Notes: a model not told the origin generated them from the sequence alone. A stretch of DNA of 64,000 nucleotides from Oxalobacter vibrioformis (GCF_027118995.1 NZ_CP098242.1:2147001-2211000); one strand, 5' to 3'. Numbered from the stretch's first letter, positions 51,514-60,042 are shown. Numbers and translations are program-made.

Positions 51514-51561
51514 GGTGTCCATTCAGGGGGGAAGGCTGAGGGGTCAGCCTTCCCGGACACC
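51514..51561 (+). ncRNA. 48-nt structured element 1 (5' stem, bulge, G-loop hairpin)
   Basis: Basal stem GGTGTCC/GGACACC (7 bp), 5' bulge ATTCAGGG, apical stem GGGAAGGCTGA/TCAGCCTTCCC (11 perfect bp) and loop GGGG. The element at 52169 has the same length, fold, bulge and loop but different apical stem bases, with compensatory changes. Whether it acts as RNA or as a DNA hairpin is not known; a T-run of eight lies just upstream and none follows. Confidence 0.6.
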
Positions 51562-51646
51562 CTCCAGGGCTTGAGTCAGCCACAATCATCATCACCGGAC
51601 ATATCGTCTTCTTCCAGAAGTTGCGGCTTTCAGGGCAACAGGATTA

Positions 51647-51985
51647 TCAGTGTTTTGTTCTGTCAGCCATATGTTCAATCACCTGAAGAATTTTTTTCTG
51701 GTTTTTTGCAGAGAGTTTGGAAAATGCCGTGATCATGCGGGCCAGCCGGTCATCATCAGCGAAAAACCAGGCCAGGGGCAGGCCCAGCACTCTGGCGATA
51801 TTCCAGCCGGTAATGATGTCGGGACTGTGAATGCCTTTTTCGTACCGGTTGATGCGGGTGCTGGCAACGAATTCGTCAATGCCGGCTTTGGTGCCGAGGC
51901 TTTTCTGGGACAGGCCTTTTTGTTTGCGGGCTTCCTTGAGCCGAATACTGAAAATATTTTTGTATGGGGTTCTTTTTCTGCTCAT
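51647..51985 (-). CDS. XRE-family transcriptional regulator
   Basis: 112 residues. Helix-turn-helix in residues about 13-65: FSIRLKEARKQKGLSQKSLG, TKAGIDEFVASTRINRYEKG, SPDIITGWNIARVLGLPLAW. The rest is a short helical tail (SKLSAKNQKKILQVIEHMAD) for dimerisation. Such regulators usually repress their own promoter; the gap upstream has palindromic GTATATCGTATAC (52038-52050) and an inverted CGTAGT...ACTACG pair, both plausible operators. Two copies of a 48-nt structured element bracket the gene. Confidence 0.88.
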   Translation of the reverse strand: MSRKRTPYKNIFSIRLKEARKQKGLSQKSLGTKAGIDEFVASTRINRYEKGIHSPDIITGWNIARVLGLPLAWFFADDDRLARMITAFSKLSAKNQKKILQVIEHMADRTKH

Positions 51986-52168
51986 CGTAACGCTTCCTTA
52001 TTTGTCACGATGATCGTAGTTTTAGCTTGTATCATCTACTACGTATATCGTATACTTCTAAGCAATGGGCATATGGGTAACAGTTAATTTTTTTCTGTAA
52101 AAATTATCATGTTGCAGTGCCTTATTCTGATAGAATAATTTTATAACCTGACACTTTATACGGTTTTA

Positions 52169-52216
52169 GGTGTCCACTCAGGGGGGGAGTTGAGGGGTTC
52201 GACTCCCCCGGGCACC
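52169..52216 (+). ncRNA. 48-nt structured element 2, paired with element 1
   Basis: Basal stem GGTGTCC/GGGCACC (one G-U pair), 5' bulge ACTCAGG, apical stem GGGGGAGTTGA/TCGACTCCCCC (11 bp with one G-U) and loop GGGGT. The TGAGGGGT segment and the bulge are shared with element 1 while most apical pairs differ. Downstream lies a small gene at 52389 with its own promoter, so it may be in the leader of neither. Confidence 0.6.
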
Positions 52217-52326
52217 TTGTCAAGTACTTCTTTTTCTGTTTCCTTGCTTTCTTTTTTGTCTTTTACTCCTTTACCAGGAGACGGACAGGAAAAAACATGC
52301 GTGTTTTCTCTCCGGATATCTTTGTT

Positions 52327-52332
52327 TATAAT
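52327..52332 (+). promoter_or_regulatory. -10 box upstream of the 54-residue gene
   Basis: A perfect TATAAT 57 bp before the start codon, with no strong -35. Confidence 0.45.
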
Positions 52333-52388
52333 GACAGTTTTCCTTTCGATTGTATTTGCCACGGGACGGGCATTTTTCAGGAGTGAAT

Positions 52389-52553
52389 ATGACGCACCAG
52401 AACAGCAACGGGACTGCTCCGGAAAAAAGTGCAGCGATCAAAGATTGCCCGCTGGAGATGGTGCTCGAATCAGAGGGCGGTTTTCCCTGTGGTGAATTCC
52501 TCTGGGATGATGAGGATGCTGCTGCTGCGGCTGCACCGATAAGAACACTTTAA
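52389..52553 (+). CDS. Small protein (54 residues) of unknown function
   Basis: ATG 52389 follows CAGGAGTG at good spacing, TATAAT lies 57 bp upstream and a perfect terminator about 90 bp downstream, so it is a well-formed gene despite its size. The product is polar (MTHQNSNGTAPEKSAAIKDC, PLEMVLESEGGFPCGEFLW) with an acidic DDED followed by six Ala and IRTL. Two Cys are present. No family recognised; the Gly-Gly and Ala-rich end recall peptide precursors, but no modification gene is adjacent. Confidence 0.55.
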   Translation: MTHQNSNGTAPEKSAAIKDCPLEMVLESEGGFPCGEFLWDDEDAAAAAAPIRTL

Positions 52554-52640
52554 ACACTTTCAAAATACTTTGAGTCATTTTCATACAGTAGCACAATTAC
52601 ATATTGTCTGCTTGAAGCCTCTTTTTTTCTGACGATCATG

Positions 52641-52663
52641 CCGGCATATGCCGGTTTTTTTTT
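52641..52663 (+). terminator. Terminator of the 54-residue gene
   Basis: The perfect 14-nt palindrome CCGGCATATGCCGG followed by nine T. Confidence 0.85.
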
Positions 52664-52677
52664 GATAATTTTTTGAT

Positions 52678-53367
52678 TCAATGGGACTGACCGACTGTGT
52701 TTTTTGTCGCCAGCAGGGCAATCTGCTGGCGGATTTTCCTGTTGTAGAGCACCGGAGAGTCAAAAACGCTGATATGGTTGGCATTAATGTGTTCAATCAG
52801 CCGCTGCATGCTGGAAATGGCGTTGGCATCGCTTAAAAACGGGGCTTCCATAAAGGAGCGGATAAGATGGCCTGCCTGGTAGAGGCTTCGCTCGTAAAGG
52901 GGAAGGTGCCTTGGTGAAAAAGCCAGGGAAAATCCGGTCAGGGCGGCAAAAGGGTGATAGCTGTATGGCCGGGTCTTTTTCCACCAGGGTGCCAGCGAAC
53001 GGTTTGATGAGGCCAGCCAGGTTGTCTGGGGGTGGTCTGCTGCCAGCGGAGGGTACTTTTTGAGGTAATCCGTTATCCCGATAATGGCAGGGTGAACCGC
53101 CAGCGTGTGCTTTCTGCCGGTAATACCGGATTGCAGGATGATTTCGGTCGCTGCATGGGTTTTGAGTGCCGTGGAGCGGGACCGTTTTCCTTTTTCAAAG
53201 CTGCCAAAGCCGCCATCCCTGTTTTGGGACGATAAAAGGGAATCAAGAACAGCCTGTGCCGTGATTTCGTCCAGGGGCGCTTCATCCGGCTCAAAAAAGA
53301 GGGGCCGCGTATGGATAGGTATCCAGGCCGAGGGTTTGAGGCTGTGTCGGGAAAGGGGTTGATTCAT
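52678..53367 (-). CDS. Terpenoid-cyclase/prenyltransferase-like (alpha-alpha toroid) protein, short
   Basis: 229 residues without a signal peptide. AVLDSLLSSQNRDGGFGSFE near residue 38-58 is a QW-type repeat found in squalene-hopene cyclases and related alpha-alpha toroid proteins; PAIIGITDYLKKYPP, then SYHPFAALTGFSLAFSPRHL look like further helical hairpins. True cyclases are about 600 residues with a DXDD motif, which is not seen, so this is a short non-catalytic relative or a truncated enzyme. Substrate and role unknown. It is convergent with the 54-residue gene. Confidence 0.5.
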   Translation of the reverse strand: MNQPLSRHSLKPSAWIPIHTRPLFFEPDEAPLDEITAQAVLDSLLSSQNRDGGFGSFEKGKRSRSTALKTHAATEIILQSGITGRKHTLAVHPAIIGITDYLKKYPPLAADHPQTTWLASSNRSLAPWWKKTRPYSYHPFAALTGFSLAFSPRHLPLYERSLYQAGHLIRSFMEAPFLSDANAISSMQRLIEHINANHISVFDSPVLYNRKIRQQIALLATKNTVGQSH

Positions 53368-53481
53368 GGTGGTTTTGTCTATACGGGATCAGGCATTTAT
53401 GAAGATAGGACAGGCGACGGGAAGGGGAGTTCGACAGGAAAAAGGGGGAGTTGTGATAACGCAAGCGGTGTTGCCCGGATG

Positions 53482-53511
53482 AAAAAAGGAGGCGATATGC
53501 CTCCTTTTTTT
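53482..53511. terminator. Terminator downstream of gltA
   Basis: AAAAAAGGAGGC, short loop GATAT, GCCTCCTTTTTT. It has A and T runs and can work in both directions. Confidence 0.92.
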
Positions 53512-53528
53512 AGCGGATTAAGCCGTGA

Positions 53529-54827
53529 TTATTTCTGGCGTGGCGGAACATCGCGGCGCGGTTGGCCAACGTAGAGCTGACGGGGGCGGCCGATACGCTG
53601 TTCCGGGTCGGAGATCATTTCTTTCCATTGGGCGATCCAGCCGACAGTACGGGCCAGGGCAAAAATCCCGGTGAAGATGTTGGACGGGATGCCCAGCGCC
53701 GACTGGACGATACCGGAATAGAAATCCACGTTGGGGTAGAGTTTCCGGGAAACAAAGTAATCGTCCTCAAGCGCGACGCGCTCGATTTCCAGTGCGATCT
53801 TGAAGAGCGGGTCGTTGTTGAGTCCCAGTTCATTTAATACTTCATGGCAGGTTTCGCGCATGAGGGTGGCCCTGGGATCGATGTTTTTGTAGACGCGGTG
53901 GCCAAAGCCCATGAGACGCGCCTGGTTGGCCGGGTCCTTGACGCTTTTGACGAATTCGCCGACCTTGTCAACGGAGCCGATCGAACGGATCATGGAGAGC
54001 GCTGCTTCGTTGGCACCGCCGTGTGCCGGTCCCCACAGGCAGGCGATACCGGCCGAGATACAGGCAAACGGGTTGGCGCCGGAAGATCCGGCCAGGCGAA
54101 CGGTTGTGGTGGACGCATTCTGCTCATGGTCAGCATGCAGGATGAAGATGCGGTCCAGGGCGCGGACCAGCACGTCATTGATTTTGTAATCCTCGATTGG
54201 TGTGCCAAACATCATGCGCATGAAGTTGGCTGTGTAGTACAGGTCCTTGCGCGGGTAGATGAAGGGCTGACCGATAGAATACTTGTATGACATTGCAACG
54301 AGTGTGGGCATGTGGGCCAGCAGGCGTTGTGCCGCCAGTTCACGATGGATCGGGTCGTTGATGTCAAGCGAGTCGTGGTAAAAGGCGGAAAGCGCACCGA
54401 CAATGGCAACAAGAACAGCCATCGGGTGGGCGTCGCGCCTGAATCCGCGGAAGAAAAACTGCATCTGCTCATGCACCATGGCGTAGTCTGCCACGTTGTT
54501 GTTGAATTCGGCCTTTTCTGCCGGCGTTGGCAGCTCACCTTTCAACAGCAAAAAGCAGGTGTCCATGTAATCGCACGAAACGGCAAGCTGCTCGATAGGA
54601 TAGCCCCGGTAAAGCAATTCGCCCTTTTCGCCATCGATGTACGAGATGGCTGACTGGCAGGATGCGGTTGCCATGAAGCCCGGATCGTAGGAAAGCCTGC
54701 CTGCCTTAGTGTAAAGAGAGCGCATGTCAATGGCGTCCGGTCCCATCGTGCCACTGTAGACAGGCAGGTCTACGGCGGGCGTTTTGTCACTGAAATTGAG
54801 TATCGCGTCTGAAGTCTTGTTCATCAT
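53529..54827 (-). CDS. gltA: Citrate synthase (type II)
   Basis: 432 residues, normal for the hexameric Gram-negative form. Motifs: [52 protein letters not shown] with the first catalytic His, [17 protein letters not shown] with the second catalytic His, [16 protein letters not shown] with substrate-binding residues, and [20 protein letters not shown] with the catalytic Asp. It condenses acetyl-CoA and oxaloacetate. The double Met start leaves two candidates one codon apart. Monocistronic, with a terminator behind and a candidate small RNA upstream. Confidence 0.97.
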   Translation of the reverse strand: MMNKTSDAILNFSDKTPAVDLPVYSGTMGPDAIDMRSLYTKAGRLSYDPGFMATASCQSAISYIDGEKGELLYRGYPIEQLAVSCDYMDTCFLLLKGELPTPAEKAEFNNNVADYAMVHEQMQFFFRGFRRDAHPMAVLVAIVGALSAFYHDSLDINDPIHRELAAQRLLAHMPTLVAMSYKYSIGQPFIYPRKDLYYTANFMRMMFGTPIEDYKINDVLVRALDRIFILHADHEQNASTTTVRLAGSSGANPFACISAGIACLWGPAHGGANEAALSMIRSIGSVDKVGEFVKSVKDPANQARLMGFGHRVYKNIDPRATLMRETCHEVLNELGLNNDPLFKIALEIERVALEDDYFVSRKLYPNVDFYSGIVQSALGIPSNIFTGIFALARTVGWIAQWKEMISDPEQRIGRPRQLYVGQPRRDVPPRQK

Positions 54828-55148
54828 TGATCTTCCGCCTGAAATGGGTTGGAAAAAATGGATTATAACTATTTCCCGGGCATTTTTTCATTGTGCTTCC
54901 CGGGAGGAATCCTGTTTTTTACACGAAAAACGGATTATGGGCCTTCACGGACAATGCCGGAGCCTTCAGTCTTTCAGGTGCTAGCTCAGGACGGTGTTAA
55001 CACGCTCTGAGGATGAGAATGCAGGGATGTTTCTCGGGTGGCCGGTAAAACGGCAAAGCCCTGTTTTTGTAAAACAGGTGCGGTTGTTACAGGAAAGAAG
55101 AAAGTGTAACAGGATATTACAATGTGTCAACTGAAAACAGGAAAGTCC

Positions 55149-55231
55149 TATAATGAAATTGAGTCCAATGCTTGTTGGCTCAGAAAATCTGCTCTTTCCC
55201 GAACGCGCCTTTGCCAGGGCGCGTTTTTTTT
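55149..55231 (+). ncRNA. Candidate small RNA upstream of gltA (about 70 nt)
   Basis: A perfect TATAAT (55149-55154) with a weak -35 is followed, about 50 nt further, by a terminator hairpin ACGCGCC/GGCGCGT (55203-55224) and eight T. The short interval has no start codon with a Shine-Dalgarno sequence and no reading frame of note. Transcription would begin near 55161. It is divergent from gltA. Confidence 0.4.
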
Positions 55232-55316
55232 GTGCCGCGCCTGTCCGCATTTGGTGGATGGACGGGTTTGCTGCGATCATCCCGGCAGGAAAATGAAGAA
55301 CAGGAGGGGAGGGAGC

Positions 55317-55865
55317 ATGGTGCGGAAATAGGCTTGTCTGGGACTTTGTTTTTTGCTTTGCAGCTGTATTTCGCTGTATGAGCAGAATTACCAGAATCAT
55401 GGCGTGGAAATTGAGGCGAAGGAGCACAGGGAGCCTTCCCTGGTGGTTTCGGAAAATTATGAGGCGGACGGGCAGACCTTTGTGGGCAATGGCATGGTCC
55501 TGATGGGGGAATCGGTTGCCGATGAGTATTCGCATGGTATTAACCGAGATGAAATCCTGGAATTTGCGAAAAAGATCGGTGCGAGTTACGTGCTGGTGGA
55601 AAAGCATTACGACCATACTGAAAGCCGGATGCGCACTTACCCCGAAAAAGAAAGGATTGTGACAAGAGGGCCGCATGGCGAAAAGGTCACAACGACGGTG
55701 ACAAAAGAAGTTCAGAGGCGTTATGACGATACGGTTTACCGTGTCAGAACGGGCTGCTTTATCGAAAAAAGCCATGTTCGTTCGGAGAAGGGGCCCTTTT
55801 CTTCGCATCGTACCCCCCCGGAAATAATTTTTTCTGAAAACAGGAAATATGCGTCATACACATAA
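55317..55865 (+). pseudogene. Lipoprotein gene with a stop after codon 4
   Basis: A very strong ribosome binding site (GGAGGGGAGGG) precedes ATG 55317, which reads MVRK and then TAG (55329-55331). In the same frame follows ACLGLCFLLCSC, a lipoprotein signal peptide with an L-C-S-C lipobox, and a mature domain of about 155 residues (ADGQTFVGNGMVLMGESVAD, EFAKKIGASYVLVEKHYDHT, RTYPEKERIVTRGPHGEKVT, TVYRVRTGCFIEK). The GASYVLVE segment is like small surface proteins of unknown role. Rescue from TTG 55353 would lose the lipobox basic region. Probably recently inactivated. Confidence 0.65.
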
Positions 55866-55944
55866 TTAGTGCGCATGGCGCATTATTTCTGCAAAGGTGG
55901 GGAAGACGGCAATGCCGCCTTGTTAATGCACCTTTAGGCCGGGT

Positions 55945-56781
55945 TTATATGGCGATTGGCGCGGTGATGGCCGGATGCGGATCGTAGCCGTTGATGATGA
56001 AATCATCGAAGGTGTAGTCCAGGATGCTGTCAGGCTTTCTGGCAAATTCGAGCTGTGGTAAAAGGCGCGGTTCCCTGGACAGCTGCGTATGCACCTGCTC
56101 CAGGTGGTTGCTGTAGATATGGAGGTCGCCAATGGAGTGGACGATTTCCCCGGCTTTAAGTCCGGTCTGGTGTGCAATCATGTGGGTCAGAAAACCAAGG
56201 CTGGCGGCATTGTACGGAATACCCAGGAAGATATCGCCGGAGCGCTGGGTCATCATGGCCGAGACCTTGCCATCTGCCACCCAGAACTGGTACATGACAT
56301 GGCAGGGTGCCAGTGCCATTTTTCCTTCCCGGGCGTTTTGCTGGGGGCTTTTGGTTTCATCGGGCAAGAGGGCCACATTCCAGGCGTTGATGATATGGCG
56401 GCGGCTGTCAGGGTTGTTTTTGATGCTCCTGATTACTGCGTCAACCTGATCATAGACCTCGCCGTCATGGCCAAGCCAATGACGCCATTGGGCACCATAA
56501 ATGGGACCCAACTCGCCATCGGGGGTTGCCCATTCATCCCAGATGGTGACGCCGTTGGCGTTGAGATACTGGACATTGGTACCGCCATGCAAAAACCACA
56601 GGAGTTCGTGAATGATGGAACGGATATGCAGCCGCTTGGTGGTCAGCAGCGGAAACCCGCTGGAGAGATCGTGCCGGTACATCCGGCCAAAGACAGACAG
56701 GGTGCCGGTGCCGGTGCGGTCATTTTTCTTGATGCCGTTATCGAGGATGTCTTCTAAAAGGGCAAGGTATTGCTGTTCCAT
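55945..56781 (-). CDS. thyA: Thymidylate synthase
   Basis: 278 residues. It starts [32 protein letters not shown]; the nucleophile is Cys160 in [10 protein letters not shown], with [20 protein letters not shown] for dUMP/folate binding, [20 protein letters not shown], and the C-terminal PAITAPIAI that closes on the active site. Length is slightly longer than E. coli ThyA because of an insert near 135-155 ([17 protein letters not shown]), common in betaproteobacteria. It methylates dUMP using methylene-tetrahydrofolate. Monocistronic. Confidence 0.97.
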   Translation of the reverse strand: MEQQYLALLEDILDNGIKKNDRTGTGTLSVFGRMYRHDLSSGFPLLTTKRLHIRSIIHELLWFLHGGTNVQYLNANGVTIWDEWATPDGELGPIYGAQWRHWLGHDGEVYDQVDAVIRSIKNNPDSRRHIINAWNVALLPDETKSPQQNAREGKMALAPCHVMYQFWVADGKVSAMMTQRSGDIFLGIPYNAASLGFLTHMIAHQTGLKAGEIVHSIGDLHIYSNHLEQVHTQLSREPRLLPQLEFARKPDSILDYTFDDFIINGYDPHPAITAPIAI

Positions 56782-56959
56782 GATGAGTGAGGTGTCTTTT
56801 TTTTTACGGGTTAGGCCATTGCCACAGGCTCAATTGGCACAGGTGTCTGGATGAACAAAAGGAGCCGACCGCATCATGCGGTCGGCTGATATGAAACTGT
56901 AATTGACACAGCGCGTTGCGCCAGGTGCCCGATCGTCTGTGTGGGGTGCACTCAGGGGA

Positions 56960-57451
56960 TTATGCGCCGACGATGGGTATATACAGTTTCATATGACCTC
57001 CCTTGAGGTAATTATCAGGGTATACCTCATAGCAGGGCGTATCCCCTACCACCATACTTTCGTCCTGTGCGGGCAACCATTCATAATACAGGTAATTGTA
57101 GAGTCGATAAAGGGCTTCACGCGAAGGCAGCGAACATTCGGCATACAGGCCGGCAGGAATGATGGTTTCTTCAAACTCCTCGGGCAGTACACTGTCCCTG
57201 CCCGATTTGACCGCGACACAATAGTCAAAACTGCAGGTTTCGGCATCGATTACCCAGGAAACACCATAAGTGGGTGCATCCCTTGTTCCGGAGGCCAGCT
57301 TGCTGATCTCCGGCATGGCGTCATGCCAGAGTTGTTTGACATCCTCCCTGGCAGTCTGCATGTCCGTGCGAATCCTGATGCCTGCCAGTTTGACTGCCGG
57401 GCGCGGCACAATTCGTAGTGAGATATTGGTAGGTAGTGTGGCTAAAGACAT
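56960..57451 (-). CDS. GyrI-like effector-binding domain protein, copy 1
   Basis: 163 residues. It has the layout of stand-alone AraC-effector-binding/GyrI-like proteins: RIVPRPAVKLAGIRIRTDMQ, LWHDAMPEISKLASGTRDAP, TYGVSWVIDAETCSFDYCVA, IIPAGLYAECSLPSREALYR, LYNYLYYEWLPAQ, CYEVYPDNYLKGGHMKLYIP. No DNA-binding domain. Such proteins bind small lipophilic compounds or gyrase inhibitors. It is a paralog of the protein at 59551-60042 (same length, same motifs), with an IS1182 element between them. Confidence 0.8.
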   Translation of the reverse strand: MSLATLPTNISLRIVPRPAVKLAGIRIRTDMQTAREDVKQLWHDAMPEISKLASGTRDAPTYGVSWVIDAETCSFDYCVAVKSGRDSVLPEEFEETIIPAGLYAECSLPSREALYRLYNYLYYEWLPAQDESMVVGDTPCYEVYPDNYLKGGHMKLYIPIVGA

Positions 57452-57749
57452 AGCGCTTTTCCTTTTATCATTGGTTTCCCCGGAGGGTCACCACATTTTT
57501 TCCAGCAGTGTCTTCTTTGGACACCGTCCCTAAGGATTGCGCTGCCATCCGGCATTTTCTTTTTATTGCACGCTTTCCTTATGTCGGGAAGGCGTTTTTT
57601 TAAGCCTGGTGCACCACTATCCTTTTCCCTTTCTTTTTTTTATTTTCTTCTTATAGGCAGTAGAGGAATTTACCCACTGTCCATATATTTATTCTATAAG
57701 AAAATATCATTGTTGTGTTACTTTTTTACCACATTTTCACATTTTTTTG

Positions 57750-57874
57750 TTGACACAGTCTGACATATCATTTATAGACGCGGAAAATATCAGGGAAACC
57801 ATTGAGACATATCTGTTTTTGGCGGGGCCGGTGGTGAAAGGCAATAAGAAAAGGCACGGTATTCCGTGCCTTTT
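57750..57874 (+). ncRNA. Candidate small RNA with near-consensus promoter and terminator (about 90 nt)
   Basis: TTGACA (57750-57755), 17-bp spacer and TATAGA (57773-57778) make an excellent sigma-70 promoter. A transcript from about 57785 would end at the hairpin 57849-57874 (11-bp stem AAAAGGCACGG/CCGTGCCTTTT, with terminal T). Only a short run of codons lies between, with no Shine-Dalgarno. The IS1182-family element begins directly after the hairpin, so the 3' end is intact but its surroundings changed. Confidence 0.5.
57849..57874. repeat. Target-site duplication of a terminator hairpin, left copy
   Basis: A 26-bp sequence that is itself a perfect hairpin (AAAAGGCACGG, TATT, CCGTGCCTTTT) and occurs again at 59496-59521, exactly abutting the other end of the IS. 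It is the original terminator duplicated on insertion. Confidence 0.9.
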
Positions 57875-59495
57875 CAGACTGCTGACAAAGTATTGCAAAG
57901 TCCCTGGCGTTAAGCCTGGGATTTTGCTTTCATGGAATTGCTTATAGATATCCGCATAAAAGGCAGGCTCTGATGCTAAAGACACCGACACCGCAGCAAC
58001 ACGAATTGGAGATGGTCACCCTTGAAGAACTGGTTCCCAAAGACCATCTATTAAGACTGATAGACCGCCACATCCATTTTGACTTTATCAGAGAGCACAC
58101 CGCCCATCTTTACAGTGCGGACAATGGCAGGCCCGCCCTTGATCCCGTAGTTTTATTCAAGATGCTCTTCATTGGGTACCTATTCGGGATAAGATCAGAG
58201 CGCCAGATAGAGCGTGAGATTCAGGTTAACGTAGCCTACCGCTGGTTTTTAGGCTTACGCCTGACAGACCGTGTTCCAGACGCCAGCACCCTTTCCCAGA
58301 ACCGCCGTCGTCGCTTTGCTGGCACAGACATAGAACAAGTCATTTTTGACGAGATTGTTGAGCAGTGCATCCGTCATGGATTAATAGGCGGTCGCGTTTT
58401 TTACAGTGACAGCACACACCTCAAAGCCTCGGCCAACAAGAACCGTCACGAACGTCACCTTGTTGAGCAAAAGCCCGTTGCCTACCTTGCAGAACTCAAC
58501 AGCGCCATAGAAGCCGACCGTTATTCCCATGGCAAAAATCCCCTTTCAGACAGAGACGACGAACCGCCCTCACAAAAAGAAATCAAAGTCAGCCCGGCAG
58601 ACCCTGATGCTGGCTACCTTGTTCGTGATGGCAAGCCCAAAGGTTTTTACTACCTGGACCACCGCACCGTTGACGGCAAGTACGCCCTGATCACAGACAC
58701 CCATGTGACGCCGGGAAATGTCCATGACAGTGTTCCTTACCTGAAGCGTCTTGACAGGATGCAGTCACGTTTTGGATTTGAGATACAGGCCGTAGGCTTG
58801 GATGCAGGTTATGACACACCACACATAGCCAAGGGACTCATAGAGCGAGGCATATACGGCGTTATCGGTTACCGTCGTCCGAATCACAAGGCGGGCTACT
58901 TTTACAAGCGGCAGTACAGCTATGACCCTCAAGGAGACTGTTATCTCTGTCCCAATGGAAAGCTTTTACCTTACCGTACGACCAACCGTTCAGGGTACCG
59001 GGAATATGCCTCTCAACAAGGGCAATGTACGGACTGCGCCTTTCTTATGCAGTGTACCCAGAGCCGCAACCAGATAAAACTGATCACCCGGCATATTTGG
59101 CAGGGCTTCAAGGAACAGGTTCATGACAATCGCCTGACGGCAAAGGGCAAGGCGATTTACCGTCGGCGACAGGAAACGGTAGAGCGCAGTTTTGCGGATG
59201 CGAAAGAGTTGCACGGTCACCGTTATGCGCGTTACCGTGGTTTATCGAAAGTGAAGGGGCAGGCGCTTTTAGCGGCAGCGTGTCAGAACATGAAGAAGAT
59301 GGCACGCCTGCTTGAGGCAGCAAGCCTTGCTTTTTTGCGCCATTTCCCGGGAAGATTCGGCCTTGTCATTGGGATATTTCGGCCAAGGGGGCTTAATGGA
59401 AAATGTGATTGCTATTTTAATTTTGTTTTGATCTCCCGATAATGCGCCAATGAAAAAACCCCACTTCGAAAAAAATGGGGTTTGTCAGCAGTCTG
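57875..59495 (+). mobile_element. IS1182-family insertion sequence
   Basis: 1621 bp with perfect 15-bp terminal inverted repeats (CAGACTGCTGACAAA) and an intact transposase. Both sides carry the same 26-bp hairpin. Long duplications and a preference for palindromic targets are known in this family. The identical duplications point to a recent insertion. Confidence 0.93.
57973..59442 (+). CDS. IS1182-family transposase
   Basis: 489 residues. The N-terminal DUF772-type region (EELVPKDHLLRLIDRHIHFD, ALDPVVLFKMLFIGYLFGIR, SERQIEREIQVNVAYRWFL) leads to the DDE core: VFYSDSTHLKASANK with the first Asp, VGLDAGYDTPHIAKG with the second, ETVERSFADAKELHGHRYAR with the Glu, plus a CX2C...CX5C zinc-like cluster (GDCYLCPNGK; GQCTDCAFLMQC). 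Complete and apparently functional. Confidence 0.95.
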   Translation: MLKTPTPQQHELEMVTLEELVPKDHLLRLIDRHIHFDFIREHTAHLYSADNGRPALDPVVLFKMLFIGYLFGIRSERQIEREIQVNVAYRWFLGLRLTDRVPDASTLSQNRRRRFAGTDIEQVIFDEIVEQCIRHGLIGGRVFYSDSTHLKASANKNRHERHLVEQKPVAYLAELNSAIEADRYSHGKNPLSDRDDEPPSQKEIKVSPADPDAGYLVRDGKPKGFYYLDHRTVDGKYALITDTHVTPGNVHDSVPYLKRLDRMQSRFGFEIQAVGLDAGYDTPHIAKGLIERGIYGVIGYRRPNHKAGYFYKRQYSYDPQGDCYLCPNGKLLPYRTTNRSGYREYASQQGQCTDCAFLMQCTQSRNQIKLITRHIWQGFKEQVHDNRLTAKGKAIYRRRQETVERSFADAKELHGHRYARYRGLSKVKGQALLAAACQNMKKMARLLEAASLAFLRHFPGRFGLVIGIFRPRGLNGKCDCYFNFVLISR

Positions 59496-59521
59496 AAAAG
59501 GCACGGTATTCCGTGCCTTTT
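59496..59521. repeat. Target-site duplication of a terminator hairpin, right copy
   Basis: Identical to 57849-57874. It still lies 30 bp downstream of the GyrI-like gene on the minus strand and can act as its terminator. Confidence 0.9.
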
Positions 59522-59550
59522 GTGTCTGATGCGGACCGGGTAAAAGGGTG

Positions 59551-60042
59551 TCAGCGCCTGGCAACAGGGATGCAGATGTTCATGCGGCCGGTCTGGCAGA
59601 AATCCGGCGGGCCATATTCAAAGCAGACACCATCTTCCAGGCCGACATAGGTGGTCTGGGACGGCAGCCAGCGCGAATACAGGTAGTGGTATGCCGTATG
59701 GATTTCCGCAACGGATGTGAGCACGCATTGCGCATAAAGGCCAGCCGGGAGGGTGAAGTTTTTGAGTTCTTTCGGGATGGGCTGGCCTTGTGGCGCCTTA
59801 AGCAGGGTCCAGTAATCAAAGCTGCCGGTGGCGGCATCATAAGCGGTGGATGCTCCCCATGACGGGCAGTTGCTTTCCGGATAAAGCCGATGTATCCAGG
59901 GGGCGAATGTGTCATGCCACATCTTCGGACAGTCTTCCTGGCAGGTCTGCATGGTGGTACGGATTTTCATGCCGATGAGTTCCAGTGCCGGATGCTCGGC
60001 AACACTGACGGCAAAATGTTTGTCTTGAGATGTGCTGGACAT
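59551..60042 (-). CDS. GyrI-like effector-binding domain protein, copy 2
   Basis: 163 residues, homologous over its length to the protein at 56960-57451: VAEHPALELIGMKIRTTMQT, CQEDCPKMWHDTFAPWIHRL, WGASTAYDAATGSFDYWTLL, FTLPAGLYAQCVLTSVAEIH, AYHYLYSRWLPSQ, CFEYGPPDFCQTGRMNICIP. Before the IS1182 insertion the two genes were about 480 bp apart in the same orientation, so they are a former tandem duplication that has diverged. Ligand unknown. Confidence 0.8.
   Translation of the reverse strand: MSSTSQDKHFAVSVAEHPALELIGMKIRTTMQTCQEDCPKMWHDTFAPWIHRLYPESNCPSWGASTAYDAATGSFDYWTLLKAPQGQPIPKELKNFTLPAGLYAQCVLTSVAEIHTAYHYLYSRWLPSQTTYVGLEDGVCFEYGPPDFCQTGRMNICIPVARR

Noticed and set aside
52169..52216. 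tRNA or tmRNA 3' half
   Set aside because: GGGGTTCGACTCCCC resembles a T-arm and GGTGTCC/GGGCACC an acceptor stem, but there is no D-arm, anticodon arm or CCA context, and element 1 with the same fold lacks TTCGA.
54981..55808. 275-codon minus-strand frame
   Set aside because: No family features; it overlaps the candidate small RNA terminator and is antisense to the lipoprotein frame, which has signal peptide and ribosome binding site.
56936..56956. Third copy of the 48-nt structured element
   Set aside because: CACTCAGGGG matches the bulge region, but no basal or apical stem can be formed.
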